DNA of 64,000 nucleotides, from the NCBI GenBank assembly GCA_037975125.1, contig CM075851.1, positions 122,727,063 through 122,791,062 on the forward strand, read 5' to 3'. The first letter of the stretch is position 1. Each line of letters begins with the position of its first letter. Under the pieces are notes generated by a model, which was not told the origin of the DNA, searched no databases, and saw only the letters and a list, made by a program, of their open reading frames with translations. The position numbers and the translations under genes were made by a program. Of the stretch, positions 26,847 to 44,392 are shown one piece after another. Origin of the DNA: Latrodectus hesperus. Lineage: Eukaryota; Arthropoda; Arachnida; Araneae; Theridiidae.

Positions 26847-27954
26847 TTGAATTGCTTCAATAATAAGTTTATAATTTATTCTGTTTTATTAACAAAAAAC
26901 GAGATCAATTTTTTTTCAACAACTCAATTTTTTGCGCATTTTGCATTAACGTTTTAATTTCTCCCTTTCATTATATTTTTAAAAATAGCATTTGTATTTT
27001 TGAGAAATAATTAACGGCCTTACCAAAACCTTTTTATCTATATTCTGTCTTTTGTAATATCATTTTCAACTGTGTAAAATTATTAAATATTATGTATAGT
27101 GCCTAGGGAGTAAATATATAATAATTCTCATATTTTATTATTCTCCAAAAAAATATCGAATATTCTAAAAAAGCAATTGCTTCATACATTGTGTGTTGCA
27201 TTACAACTTCCTCTCAAAATTGTATGTCTCAAAATTGTTGATGATTTAATCTCTTATTTCATCATAATGATGTCTCTGTCACTTAAAATGCGATGAGAAT
27301 TGTTGACATTTCCATGAAAACTTTTATCAATAATGTTTCTTTTTTAATAGAATTTTAACATAAAAACTGTATGTTTGCCAAAGTTAATCACTGAAATGAG
27401 ATAATATTATAATAAATAAAGACTGTAAGAAAATTATTTTTTTTATGTTATCCCACACAATAAAAATTACTACTGCTATATTTATAATTGTTTTTTAGTA
27501 TATTTAACACAAAAAATTTTGTGTAAAATATATTAAAATAAAACTTTAAATTTCAATCTTAAATGCTGTTAAATGTATAGATAAATTGTCTATCGACGTC
27601 GCAATATTTGATGTTGACATAGTTAGTAATATTCATAAGACAATTGTTTTGTATGTTTATCACATTAATTTCTTGTCTGCATACTATTCTATAAAGAATA
27701 TGGAATCGAAAATTAAATACAATTAGAAAACTGAAATAGATAATTTGTTACTATAGAAATAATACAGAAAATGTAACTAACTCTGGAAACGTGAATACTA
27801 TTCAAAAATCATTAATTAAAATTAATTACTATTCAAAAATTGAAAAATTTCCTTTGGAATTCAAATCTAGAATGACTTGATTAAAATTCAAATCCTTATG
27901 CACAAAATTGCTAAGTCTTACTGCAAAAGGCATATAGAAATAAGAAATTTTAAG

Positions 27955-34865
<6,911 letters not shown>

Positions 34866-34911
34866 TCCTGGAGGACTTCACTTCAATATTAGACTTAATT
34901 CATACATCTCA

Positions 34912-35172
34912 ATGAAGGTAACCCGGAAAATTTTCGATCATCTAGATGACCATGCGGATAATAGAAAAATAACTATCTCAACAGCAGCTAGAGTCGAGCA
35001 TTTATTTTCGTTGCTCGATTTATTACAAAATGGCGATACTAATGCTCTCAAAGTTACTATATTTGGATTTCCTAAGGATAAAACATTAGCTGGAAAATGG
35101 AAACATCAGTTGATATGGAAGTACTTTAAAGTTTGCTCTTTAATAAGAAGTGTACATATTTATTCTATTTAA
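34912..35172 (+). pseudogene. THAP-domain-like remnant (candidate P-element-type transposase N-terminus)
   Basis: The 86-codon frame contains FGFPKDKTLAGKWKHQL followed by KVCSL. This resembles the second half of a THAP zinc finger (an FxFPxD...W block, then a VCS Cys). The expected first Cys pair is not visible and the His ligand is displaced, so it would not form an intact C2CH finger. THAP fingers are the DNA-binding heads of P-element transposases and of domesticated THAP proteins. About 1.3 kb downstream, 36420-36645 has a P-transposase-like segment, which supports a decayed P-like element. No terminal repeats found. The call rests on motif memory only. Confidence 0.4.
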
Positions 35173-35996
35173 ACTTATTTTTTTCAACATTTTTCATAAG
35201 AACTATCTTTTACGGTAGTTTAACTCTTTCAAGATGATCAAAAAGTATTTACAGATAAAAATATTCCGAAGAAGATTAAGTCTTTGGATGAAAAATTAGA
35301 TGTGTAAAGTCATGTTCCAGAAAACACTGCTTTTGGTGAGAACATCAGGAATTCTTCTTGATTTGTCATTATATAAAAGGATGATAGCGTAATGATAGGA
35401 CCATAAATCTTAATTACCCCAATAATATTGTTTCTATGTAGTTACCTAGATCCCTAATCTATTATATAGCCTAACCTATTTAAAACCAAAAAAAAAAAAG
35501 ATTTCGAAAAGCACAGGAATAAAAATTTTTCGGGAATCTACCAGAACTGAACAAGAAATAGCTGATAATTTGTGTGTGAAATCTTAAAAGTTAAATATGA
35601 TAAGCAATATATTATAGTGATTTAAAACAATGTTTAGTCTTTTGTGCGCAAAAATTTATCCATTCTCTGGAAGATTATGTAAAAAAAAGATTAATATAAT
35701 GATTTTAAATATCGCTGGGAATGGACCTAATTCATTTGTTCCGTAATAATCAATTTTGATCTAAATTTAGATATTCTTAATGAAAAAAGAGTCTTAAGAA
35801 TGATAAATCTAGGAAATGAAAAATTTGTTTGTTAAAATTATTTCCATAAAAAACTTTTTAAATTTAAAATTTTATAAAAAAAAATCATGCTTTTGTACAT
35901 AGTTTATAAATTCTGATTTTAGATTTAATTCATAAATCAATCTTGATAAATTAAAATTATTCAATCAAATCCATTACGTGATTTAACTTTTTTACA
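35173..35996. other. No clear feature
   Basis: AT-rich sequence between the THAP-like remnant and a SINE. It could be decayed interior of the same element, but I see no motif that shows it. Confidence 0.4.
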
Positions 35997-36285
35997 TATA
36001 GGTGCTCGTTAAATCTGTAGGATTGAAAGTCCTTTGGTCGGTCGTTGAGCAGTTACCATGGGTGTAATGGTTTGGAGAAATTTTCCTCCCCATTCAGTTC
36101 AATGCCAATATCGAGGGCGTAGATCCTCTGGTGCTGCCATCTATCGGAGGATTTGAAGAGCAAAGTCGAATTTTTACCTTCGATGTGCTCTGGTTAAACG
36201 AATGACGCACCCTACTAACATTAATTCGCGTAGCCAACGTCATAGCGAGCTTGGCTTGTCCAAGTGTCATAAGTAATAATAACAA
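35997..36285 (+). mobile_element. SINE-family copy
   Basis: The 3' part (GAGCAAAGTCGAATTTT, GAGCTTGGCTTGTCCAAGTG, CATAAGTAATAATAACA) is homologous to the SINE at 22506-22824, while the 5' part differs and has no intact B box. TTTTTTACA (35988-35996) and TTTTCTTACA (36286-36295) may be a diverged TSD. The open frame on its minus strand is incidental. Confidence 0.7.
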
Positions 36286-36419
36286 TTTTCTTACAAAACA
36301 AGTAAAAATTTTAAATATGGAAAATACAGTTCAGGATATTTCACAGATTTAGTAGTTTATCAGTTTAACAAACCTAAATAAATTTTTGCCAAATTTAAAA
36401 TTTAATTCCATTTCACCCT

Positions 36420-36645
36420 GGTGTTCTTAAAAGAATGTCTTCAGAAATAACCATCCTTTCACATGATGAGCAAAATGAAATGACTTTCCATCATACGTAA
36501 AGCGCAAAGTATCCTCTATAGAAGAAAAGGAAAAATCTATGATATTAATGATTGGTGAAGTGCGTTTGCAATCATACGTTGATCATGAGGAAGGAAAATT
36601 AACGAGTATGGAATGTACAGACTTTTGTGATAAAAAAAACTGACT
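36420..36645 (+). pseudogene. P-element/THAP9-transposase-like fragment
   Basis: One frame reads through a block containing EEKEKSMILMIGEVRLQSYV and then DHEEGKLTSMECTDF before a stop at about 36643. The arrangement of a hydrophobic strand, an acidic-V/M-x-L turn and a Tyr-containing stretch followed by G resembles the start of the P-element transposase RNase H-like core, in which the first catalytic Asp sits in a DE-[VM] motif. Here the Asp position reads Gly (GEVRLQ), so even if the homology is right it is inactive. It lies downstream of the THAP-like remnant with a SINE in between. No ends identified. Confidence 0.35.
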
Positions 36646-36794
36646 TTCACTTTATAAATATGCAATTCACGAATTACTTTCTAAGAATATCTTAGATGCT
36701 CAAAATAAACATGCATATGTAAAAAGGTTATTGTTGATTAGGAAACAATTTTAAAATAATATCAGTATGGTTTCGGATAAATATTCTATAAATA

Positions 36795-38332
36795 CACTCA
36801 CTTCCAAAAAATAAGCACGAAGATGTAAAATGCAAAAAAATCAACAAATACTGCTTTGATTGACACAAAATTCGGTAGAAAAGTAGCATATATATTTATG
36901 CATAAAATAAAATCCATAATTACATACCGAAATGAAAACAATATTAAATTTTTGTAAGTTATCAAATAATGACATACTAGAGATTTAAATAGAATTATGT
37001 ATAAATGAAAATAAACAGCGTAAAATGAAAAAAAGGACATTAATAGAGTATGTGATCCTCCCTCATCTGTATGCAAAATTAACACCTTGTGACCATGCTT
37101 TCAATTAGGCGGTCAAACCTCGCAGAATTAAGCAATAGCCAATTCTTCTTGTAGAGCAGTTTCCAGCTCAATAAAAGTGGCTGGAGGTGGGAAACGTGAA
37201 GATACAGCTTGGCCTAGAGCATTCCAAAGATTTTCAATGGGATTAAGGTAGGGCGAATATGCTGGCCATGCCATTCGCGCAATCACTTCACTCTCCAGGT
37301 AGTCATTGACGATGTAAGCTTTATGGGGACATGCGTTATCGTCCATTAAATCATAAGTAGGGCCAACTGCTGCAGCGTACAATCTCACAATGGGTTCTAG
37401 GACTTCATCGCAATACCGGACAGCCGTCACAGAACCCCGTTTAAATATGTTCAGGTCGGTGCGGTATCCTAATGAAATCCCTGCCCACACCATAATGCTT
37501 CCGCCTCGGAATGCGTGATGTTTTGGGGCTGATTGCGTGTTCCTTGTTCACGCCATATCCTTATACGCTTGTCGTCTGGCTCCAGAGCAAATCTTGACTC
37601 ATCAGTAAACATGACATTGTCCCGGTCAGACACAGTCCAATTGACATGATCCCGCCACCACTTTAATAGTTCTCCTTTTGATTAGACAGATAGACAAACA
37701 CAAGCTCGAGGTACACGGGAGTACACTCCATTCATCTGTATAATCTTCGGCGTATTGTAGCTGCAGATATGACCTTACTAATGGACGCTGTAACCACAGA
37801 TGTCACATGTGTGGAGGCCGCTCTACGATTCCGCTTGGTTAAAATCGCAATATATCGATCATCCGCGGGAATTGCAACCCTTGGGCGACCGGCTACGGGC
37901 CTTCGGACAACTGTTTGTGTGGTTTTGAATTGTTTTCATAAATGTGAAATTACAGAATGGTGAACGCCGAAGAAAAGAGCAACATCAAAGATCGACTGTT
38001 CTGCTGCAATGCGTTCCACAGCACGCCAACACTTAGAATCTTCCATTCGTCTTCTGGAAGTCGTAGAAACATTTATGTCTTTAAAACAAATTGTACGAAA
38101 GTCTTAAACTCCTTCTATCAGCACTTATAATCAACTTCTGTAACCCTACATAAAGTTGGTATCTTATAAGACTCCCCTTTTTCCATATTTCTTGACATGA
38201 AAGCGCGATTGGTTGTTACGTAACATATGCATACTTCCATCTACCTCTTCGGCGATTTGCATCCTCTTCTGTTCTGATTGGCTTCCGGAAATTAGCATTT
38301 TCCTCTGCGTGCTTAACTTTTGGAAGTGAGTG
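36795..38332 (-). mobile_element. Full-length Tc1-like transposon, 1538 bp
   Basis: Both ends are present: CACTCACTTCCAAAA... from 36795 and its inverted partner ending at 38332, matching at about 23 of 25 positions and followed inward by TAAGCACG. Each end abuts TA (36793-36794 and 38333-38334), the Tc1/mariner target. The length is as expected for Tc1 elements (about 1.3-1.7 kb). The interior carries one broken transposase on the minus strand. Confidence 0.93.
37079..38046 (-). pseudogene. Tc1-like transposase, broken
   Basis: The likely start is the ATG at 38046 (MEDSKCWRAVERIAAEQS). An N-terminal helix-turn-helix is followed by RRPVAGRPRVAIP (basic GRPR-type linker). The C-terminal half from 37493 down contains LMDDNACPH (second catalytic Asp; Arg of the usual NARPH is Cys) and PYLNPIENLW (third catalytic Glu in NPIE). 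An in-frame TGA stands where the helix-turn-helix usually has Trp (SHL-stop-KQF), another TGA follows RRRLYR near 37730, and a frameshift near 37140 moves the end into another frame, which closes at 37079-37081. It would normally cut and insert the surrounding element; here it cannot make a full protein. Confidence 0.92.
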
Positions 38333-38623
38333 TATAAGTTGCATATATTTAACTATATAATCCTTCAAGAATTTTAAATAATAATCGATGCATTTTATTT
38401 GCTGAAGTGCAATTAATTGGATAAATCAGCGTAGTGTTGATTATCCTATGCATCAGTCAGATTTTGATTCGATGTTACAGTTTAATGTATTGCATTACTG
38501 AAACTCTCACAATTGTTTATATGCACTGAATTGAGATACATAACCATGAATTTGCATTTGAATAGAAAATTTTTATTGTTTTTCTCATGGCCTTGAATTA
38601 GAGTGCACTCTATTTTTGTTATT

Positions 38624-38785
38624 TATGACACTTGGGCGAGCCAAGCTCACTGTGCCGTCGGCTATGCGAATTTAAATCAATAGCATGCGTCTTTTGTTTA
38701 ACCAGAGCACCCCGAAAGTGAAAGTAAGACTATGCTCTAAACTCCTCTGATAGATGGCACCACCAGAGAATCCACTCCCTTCAAT
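38624..38785 (-). mobile_element. SINE-family fragment
   Basis: Read on the minus strand it matches the 3' half of the copy at 35997-36285: TGGTGCCATCTATCAGAGGA, GTGCTCTGGTTAAAC, GAGCTTGGCTCGCCCAAGTG and CATAAATAAC. The 5' half is missing. A 14-bp perfect palindrome TAGAGTGCACTCTA (38599-38612) lies just beyond the tail. Confidence 0.75.
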
Positions 38786-39448
38786 TCTAAATTACATTGT
38801 TTGAACTAACATATTAATCTTTATTAAAATAATTATTGCCAAAAATTTATGTAATCAATAAATAAACAAATTACTATACATGAAAACCGAAATTACTTCT
38901 GTGAAAATGATTATAAGTAAGCTTTCTACGAATAACTGAGGATGACAATTGAAAAAAATCTATTTTCTGTTTTTCTCATAAAATTACTTAACATAAAGCC
39001 CATAAATATAACTGTATTTTGGAATATTACCTTCTTTGTATATATTTCATGTAGTAAATATATATCCATAAGATTAAAATCCTTATTCTGTTTATCCACT
39101 GAATTTTTTTGTCCAGAGTTCAATGGCTGCATGGAAAAGAGTGAAATATGTCTTAGAACATAAGACTCTGGCAAACTTAAAATAAAACTCTTTCGTTTTG
39201 AGAATTTGATTCCAGTGTTTATAATTCATTTATAATCAATAAAATCGTGCATAATAAATGGGAATGAAATCGTACAAAAAATTAGGAAGAAAAAAGAAGT
39301 TATAATTCGCATGGCGGTAAAATTCCAAATTTAGTAGTTACATGTCGAAAAGTATGTAAGATGTCAGAAAGAAAGTAAATCACAAATCTGGAGAAAAGCA
39401 GCGATTTAAATCGAAATGATCCTGTGCTCGCACGCAAAAAGAATGCTT
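38786..39448. other. No clear feature
   Basis: AT-rich; both strands are open over 38926-39174, which argues against either being a real gene. Confidence 0.5.
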
Positions 39449-39576
39449 ATAATGAGAATTTGTATGTAGAAATGAGTTTCAAAACTGTTGCATCCAACAA
39501 ATCATCATAAATAATGAGAATTTGTATGTAGAAATGAGTTTCAAAACTGTTGCATCCAACAAATCATCATAAATAA
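39449..39576. repeat. Perfect 62-bp tandem duplication
   Basis: The unit at 39449-39510, starting ATAATGAGAATTTG, is repeated without mismatch at 39511-39572, and identity runs on to 39576. The lack of divergence in otherwise decayed DNA points to a recent duplication or an assembly artefact. Confidence 0.95.
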
Positions 39577-40068
39577 ATTATCATCATGTAATTTCATCAA
39601 TAAAACATGCAAAGAAAAAATTTGAAACGTTTTTTTTTATATTTTGTATATAAAATAGTTAAAGTAGAAACTTAAACGTAAGAAAATTATAATAATCTGT
39701 TTAACGTATACAGTGAACTTTTAATTTCATTCTAAGACTTTGTTTTATGCTTTAAAGAAATTTATAACTATTTTTATGTCTCGGATAAAATCCATGCATT
39801 GAAGAAATGCTTAACTGACAATATAAATCGTCTTTCCTGACAGCTTTCTTTATCTCTTTATTTCCTGTAAATAATATTTCTAGAAATATATGTAAATATC
39901 AATGTATATTCATATACAGTATACACACATAATGACCAGAATATTTCCATCTGAAACTTACTCATGTATAACAGAAATTTATACCTGCATATTGTTATCA
40001 TTCAAAATTATTGCATTAAAAGAAAGAGGTTTAACGCACAACATAAATAATCCATTTTTCTTTTTATA

Positions 40069-40140
40069 TATATCATATATATATATATATATATGATATA
40101 TACTATATATATATATATATAGTATCTATATATATATATA
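40069..40140. repeat. (AT)n with nested palindromes
   Basis: Alternating AT interrupted so as to form two successive palindromes: one bounded by TATCATATA/TATATGATA (around 40071-40098) and one bounded by ATACTATAT/ATATAGTAT (around 40099-40125). Confidence 0.85.
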
Positions 40141-40640
40141 ACATAACATTTGTCAACAATAGAAAATATCTAAATAATATTTTTAATATAGTTATATTTA
40201 TATTTCTTATTGTTTATGTGAATGATATACTTTATATATTATATTTATAGATACTATATCACACCTATACTGTATGTATAAATATGCTCTATATGTATTT
40301 ATTTCACTTAAAAACAGAAAACAAAAATATAAAATCATTCTTTTACAGTTTTTGTTCAATTTTGTTCAATCATGAGCACGAAATACTTATCTATTTGAGA
40401 GGTAGCGAAAAAACTTTTCTTTAACTATTTTCAAATTACAAAAATATTCTGGAATTAACTATTCTGCATGAAGCTTATTCATTATATATAATTTGCTTTA
40501 TATTATTAATATACGTTATAAATAAAATAAATTAATAATAATCAGTAGATATTTTGTAATCTGATGTGAGAACTCTGAATCAAAATTAATTTTAAATTTT
40601 AGCTGCAACATTTTAAATTTTATTTCAAAATTGAATAGCA
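40141..40640. other. AT-rich stretch, nothing recognised
   Basis: No gene, RNA gene or element seen. Confidence 0.55.
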
Positions 40641-41098
40641 ACCGAAGTTTTTATGTATCAAGGAAAAGCTCATATATTATCGGCATTATGCTGTTGGGCG
40701 TCATCTTGATGAAACATAACGTTTCACGCAGATTGAATAAAAAGTAATGCTACTAGTATAGTATTTTAATGGCCACTGCCTTAATTATAGTAACTGCGGA
40801 CAAGAGAGATTGAGACGTGAATACAATCGAACCTATACAATCATCCAGATGATGATCCAGTATGACAATCTGAAATATATTCTGGCAATGTGCGTCTATC
40901 ACGATGCTGCCCAATATGGTTGGAACTATCATGAATCTATAAACATAACCGGGGTTCATGTGAAAACGCTACAATTTTCCTGCTTCCACGTTCGCCACTG
41001 ATCTCATGATTGAAGGTCTCTTGTCACTGTGTGATAATAGTACCAATGACTGCTAAAACTGTGGTCACCGAGTTGACAATCTATGTTAATGCAAATGC
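40641..41098. other. Unclassified GC-richer block
   Basis: Base composition stands out from the neighbours, as for the transposons here, and 63- to 68-codon frames are open on both strands. I recognise no domain. It is probably an old repeat into which, or beside which, the retroposon at 41111-41628 inserted. Confidence 0.4.
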
Positions 41099-41149
41099 CG
41101 TCAAAATGTTGTTGTGACTTATTCCTCATGTTATAACTGCAAGCTAGAC

Positions 41150-41357
41150 CATGTCCAGGAGGTCGTGAATTTTTAAAACGTCGTAAGCAATAACAGGTGA
41201 AGTAATAAGATCCTCATGTTCAAATGTCCTAGACAATAGAGGAGGTGTTCAGGCGTGGCCTGTGCAGAAGTGCACTTGGTGCACTCAAGATCAGATTTCT
41301 GTCCATCAATATAAATAAGGCTCATTATATGTCCCCTCATGACTAAAGGAAGCGGTT
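41150..41357 (-). pseudogene. Non-LTR retrotransposon C-terminal zinc-knuckle fragment
   Basis: Reading the minus strand gives RGHIMSL, then ECTKCTSAQATPEHLLYC, a CX2CX8HX3C cluster equal in spacing to that at 10476-10781. A shift of frame after the last Cys is needed to continue as EDLITSPVIAYDVLKIHDLL before a stop, in the manner of copy 1. No ATG-initiated frame covers it. It is a decayed LINE ORF2 tail with no enzymatic domain. Confidence 0.7.
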
Positions 41358-41471
41358 GACAGTTTCTGAAGGTCAGGAGACCCGGAGTATCGGAAGACAG
41401 AAGACTGACTTGGAGCTAAGTCAGTCTTCTTCCTTCGGGTATCCCGGGTCTCCTGACCTTCAGAAGTTGTC
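41358..41471. repeat. ~114-nt near-palindrome (long hairpin)
   Basis: The left arm starts GACAGTTTCTGAAGGTCAGG and the right arm ends CCTGACCTTCAGAAGTTGTC. The 9-bp core GACTGACTT/AAGTCAGTC (41403-41411 and 41418-41426) closes on a 6-nt loop, and the 20-bp outer block TCTGAAGGTCAGGAGACCCG has its exact complement. A few mismatches and small indels lie between. As RNA it would form a ~54-bp stem. Confidence 0.9.
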
Positions 41472-41640
41472 CATCATCCTGTGCATGCAGATTTTAGTAG
41501 AGTATAATGGAGTGGCCTTCACGGATTGTAAGGTCCTACCAGGAGGACACATTCCCGACGTACTTCACCCATTTTATCCAGGTACACCCCCTCGCCACTT
41601 TGAGGCAATCTGCTAAGATTTCAGGTAGCGTCAAAATGTT

Positions 41641-43462
41641 CGTGTAGGCGCTTGTTGACTTGCAAATGACTTCATTTTTTTGAACCAGTATTCGTGACAT
41701 GCTGCATGATCCATTAAGTCCATGACGTTAACATATCTATTTTCTCAGCTATAAGAGACTCTGAGATTTAACAGTTTTTCATCTAAACAGATTGTAAATG
41801 TCACTACCACCACCTAATTAACACGAATGTATTAAGAAACTATTTATTTATATTTCACAGCATCTTATAAATTTCCCATATAGATTATTCCTTTCTTGGT
41901 ACAGCCAAAAGTTTTGATTCAAATCCATTTTAATCTGTTTTCTGAATAATAGAATCTATATATATAGACTAATATAATGGAAAATATACCTATTATATTT
42001 TTAGTGTAATTGGTTTCTGCACATAATAATTATCTTTTATGCTTTTACTGCTTTAGCATTTTTATGGATTCCGAAAGGATACCTAAATTTGTAATTATGA
42101 CATGAGCAGAAATGTTATCCATTAAAATACGTATGGGTCAATTACTCATGATTAGAAATACAAAACCATTTTAATATGTTTTCTTACTATAGTATATCTG
42201 CAAGTAAGAGAGGACGCTGTTGCATTTTTAAATGCAGCTGATTATTTACTGTTATGGTTATTTTTTCTGACCATATTGATAAAACAGTTTACTTATTCAA
42301 AAAGAATATGTGAAATCATAACTGTGAATGATTAGCCGAAATATTACTCATTATGAAATAACTGATAACTCATAATTATCAGAACCTATGTGTTTTGCAA
42401 GAGTTTTATCATTACCTTATAAAACTTGGTATTCAAAACTTACGAATTCAATTTTATACGTATCTTGGATATTGTTTATTATTTGATGTAGAGTTTCACG
42501 TTACCCTTTTTTATTATCAAATGAAGTTATGCTTTGTGAATACTGATTGCTTTATTTCACAAAAGTCATTTTTTCTTTCGAGAAAGCATAATGTAGTCTA
42601 CAAAATTTTTAATCGAACTGTGTAAAAAAGATGCATAAAAAACTAATGTCAAAAAGCAATTAATTATAAAAATGATATAGATGCAAAACATTTCAGCACC
42701 TCTGAGAATTAGACTTAACTCTAGAACAATAAAGATATATAAGCATTTTAATAGCGAATCACTTATTCAATTAAAACAATGCCATACATTTCTTTTAAAA
42801 TGGGCACATGTTCAGAAAACGAAACTCTGTGATTGTTTTCACGTAAAAGATAAAACCAATATATCCAGTGTAAAAGAGTGTCATGAGAAAACTCAACAGT
42901 TTTTAACAATAACTAAGAGAGATTGGATTCAATAGCTAATTCGAATTCAACGTTGGTCAGACAACTACCTATAAATATCTCCCTAACATTATTTGCATAT
43001 CTCTTTAACCTAGACCATTCAAGAATGACGTCATGGTTAAAGTGAAGCAGTAAATTAATCTGAATTCATTTCGATTTTCAATTTGATACCTTATCGCAAT
43101 TCAATACGCAGTCATGTATGAATTTAAGTGAATTATATTTTAAAATACTATATAACTATTGAAATTAATATGAAAACAAATAGTTTTTTTATTAATTCAG
43201 ATCTGAGAACAAATTCAGAGATCTGACAGAGATCTGGGAACAAATTAAAGAAATCAAACAAAGGAAACAAATTTTATATCATTCACTTGTAAAAAATATT
43301 GTGTTATAACTTTGTTAGCCCAAACTTTTTTGATGCTCAAGTCAACGTGAGCTCTGAGGTGAAATATTTAATTTATACCTGGATCAAAAGCTCAACTTTA
43401 ACAAACATATTGATTAGGAAATAAATGAAGCAAAAATATAAATTGTGGTATGTAGACGCATA
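41641..43462. other. Gene-free stretch
   Basis: No recognisable gene. The open frames at 42395-42625 and 42681-42935 show no domain. Near 43009-43048, CTTTAACC...GGTTAAAG flanks ATGACGTCAT, a perfect cAMP-response-element palindrome, but no gene is beside it. AGATCTG is repeated near 43199-43238. Confidence 0.5.
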
Positions 43463-44390
43463 CGAGGTGTGGCTATTAAATAACGAGACTGACGCTGCGG
43501 CGGCAAAAGTGCGCATGCGTAGTCCACCATTGACTATCAGCTGTTTAGTGTGAAGCTTTCTCTTCAAAATGTCCTAAGCCTCATTTGCGTAAGTAACACG
43601 GTTTAGTCATAACCTTCATTTCCGTTAACATTGTTATTTTATTTTGGCGAAAAAATGGTTAGTGTAATAATAGAGCAACGAATTGTTGTTAAATTTCACT
43701 TCAAACTTGGAAAAACCGGTACTGAAACTTATAATTTACTGAAAGAAGTGTACGGCAGTGAATGTTTATCCCGTGCACGAGTTTTTGAATGGTTCAAACG
43801 TTTTAAAGATGGCCGACAAGACGTTGAAGATGATTCGCGGCCAGGTCGCCCTTCAACGTCAAAAACGGATGAAAATGTCGAAAAAGTTGCTAGTTTGATT
43901 CGGTCTGATCGTCGATTGAGTATTCGTGCAATAGCTGAAACTGTAAACATTGATAAAGAATGTGTACGGCAAATTTTACATGACAATTTGAACATGAAAA
44001 AAGTGTGCGCCAAAATGGTGCCAAAAATTCTCACGTTTGAACAACAAGCAACTCGCAAAAACTGGCCAAACACAGCATCCCACTGTTAGAGCATCCACCT
44101 TACTCGCCAGACCTGGCACCATGTGACTTCTATCTGTTCCCTAAGGTGAAATCTGCATTAAAAGGAACAAGATTTGAGTCCGTGGAAGCTGTTAAAGAGA
44201 AAGCGGCAAGAGTACTGAAGGAGTTGACAAAAGATGACTTCCAGCACTGTTTCCAACAATGGAAAATTCGCATGGAGCGTTGCAGGGATAGAGAAGGGGT
44301 GTACATTGAAGGCGATAATAAATAATTATGTATAAAATAAGAATAAAACTTTTTACAACGACAGTCTCGTTATTTAATAGCCACACCTCT
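43463..44390 (+). mobile_element. Internally deleted mariner element, 928 bp
   Basis: The terminal repeats begin GAGGTGTGGCTATTAAATAA and match for 28 bases without a mismatch (only the outermost base differs); each end abuts TA (43461-43462 and 44391-44392). Full-length mariners are about 1.3 kb, so roughly 0.4-0.5 kb is missing from the middle. Perfect repeats and a long intact N-terminal frame indicate a young insertion. The element could be mobilised only by a transposase from elsewhere. Confidence 0.95.
43655..44325 (+). pseudogene. Mariner transposase with central deletion
   Basis: The ATG at 43655 (MVSVIIEQRIVVKFHF) starts about 140 intact codons: a first helix-turn-helix with RARVFEWFKRFKDGR near residues 46-60, the linker DDSRPGRPSTS, and the second helix-turn-helix with SIRAIAETVNIDKECVRQIL. 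After RKNWPN the frame jumps directly to EHPPYSPDLAPCDFYLFPK, which carries the third Asp of the DD34D triad, but in another frame, and ends at the TAA 44323-44325. The segment with the first two catalytic Asps (TGDETW-type and HDNA-type motifs) is missing. The upstream frame closes at 44087-44089, so the natural product would be a truncated DNA-binding protein of about 144 residues. Confidence 0.95.
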
Positions 44391-44392
44391 TA

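Larger units (their letters stand above)
41111..41628 (-). mobile_element. ~0.5-kb LINE-derived retroposon with 12-bp TSD, copy 2
   Basis: On the minus strand this 518-bp insert begins near TTGCCTCAAAGTGGCGAGGG, continues with GGGTGAAGTACGTCGGGA and GTGAAGGCCACTCCATTA, and ends GGAATAAGTCACAACAAC. Each landmark has a counterpart in the plus-strand copy at 10318-10822. CGTCAAAATGTT is repeated exactly at 41099-41110 and 41629-41640. The 3' half encodes a zinc-knuckle tail; the middle contains a long hairpin absent from copy 1. Confidence 0.85.

Noticed and set aside
40753..41001. Overlapping 63- to 68-codon frames on both strands.
   Set aside because: No domain on either strand; probably part of an old repeat.
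41170..41197. Plus-strand element ending GTCGTAAGCAATAACA, resembling the CAA-tail consensus.
   Set aside because: This sequence lies inside the minus-strand retroposon bounded by exact 12-bp TSDs, so the resemblance is coincidental.
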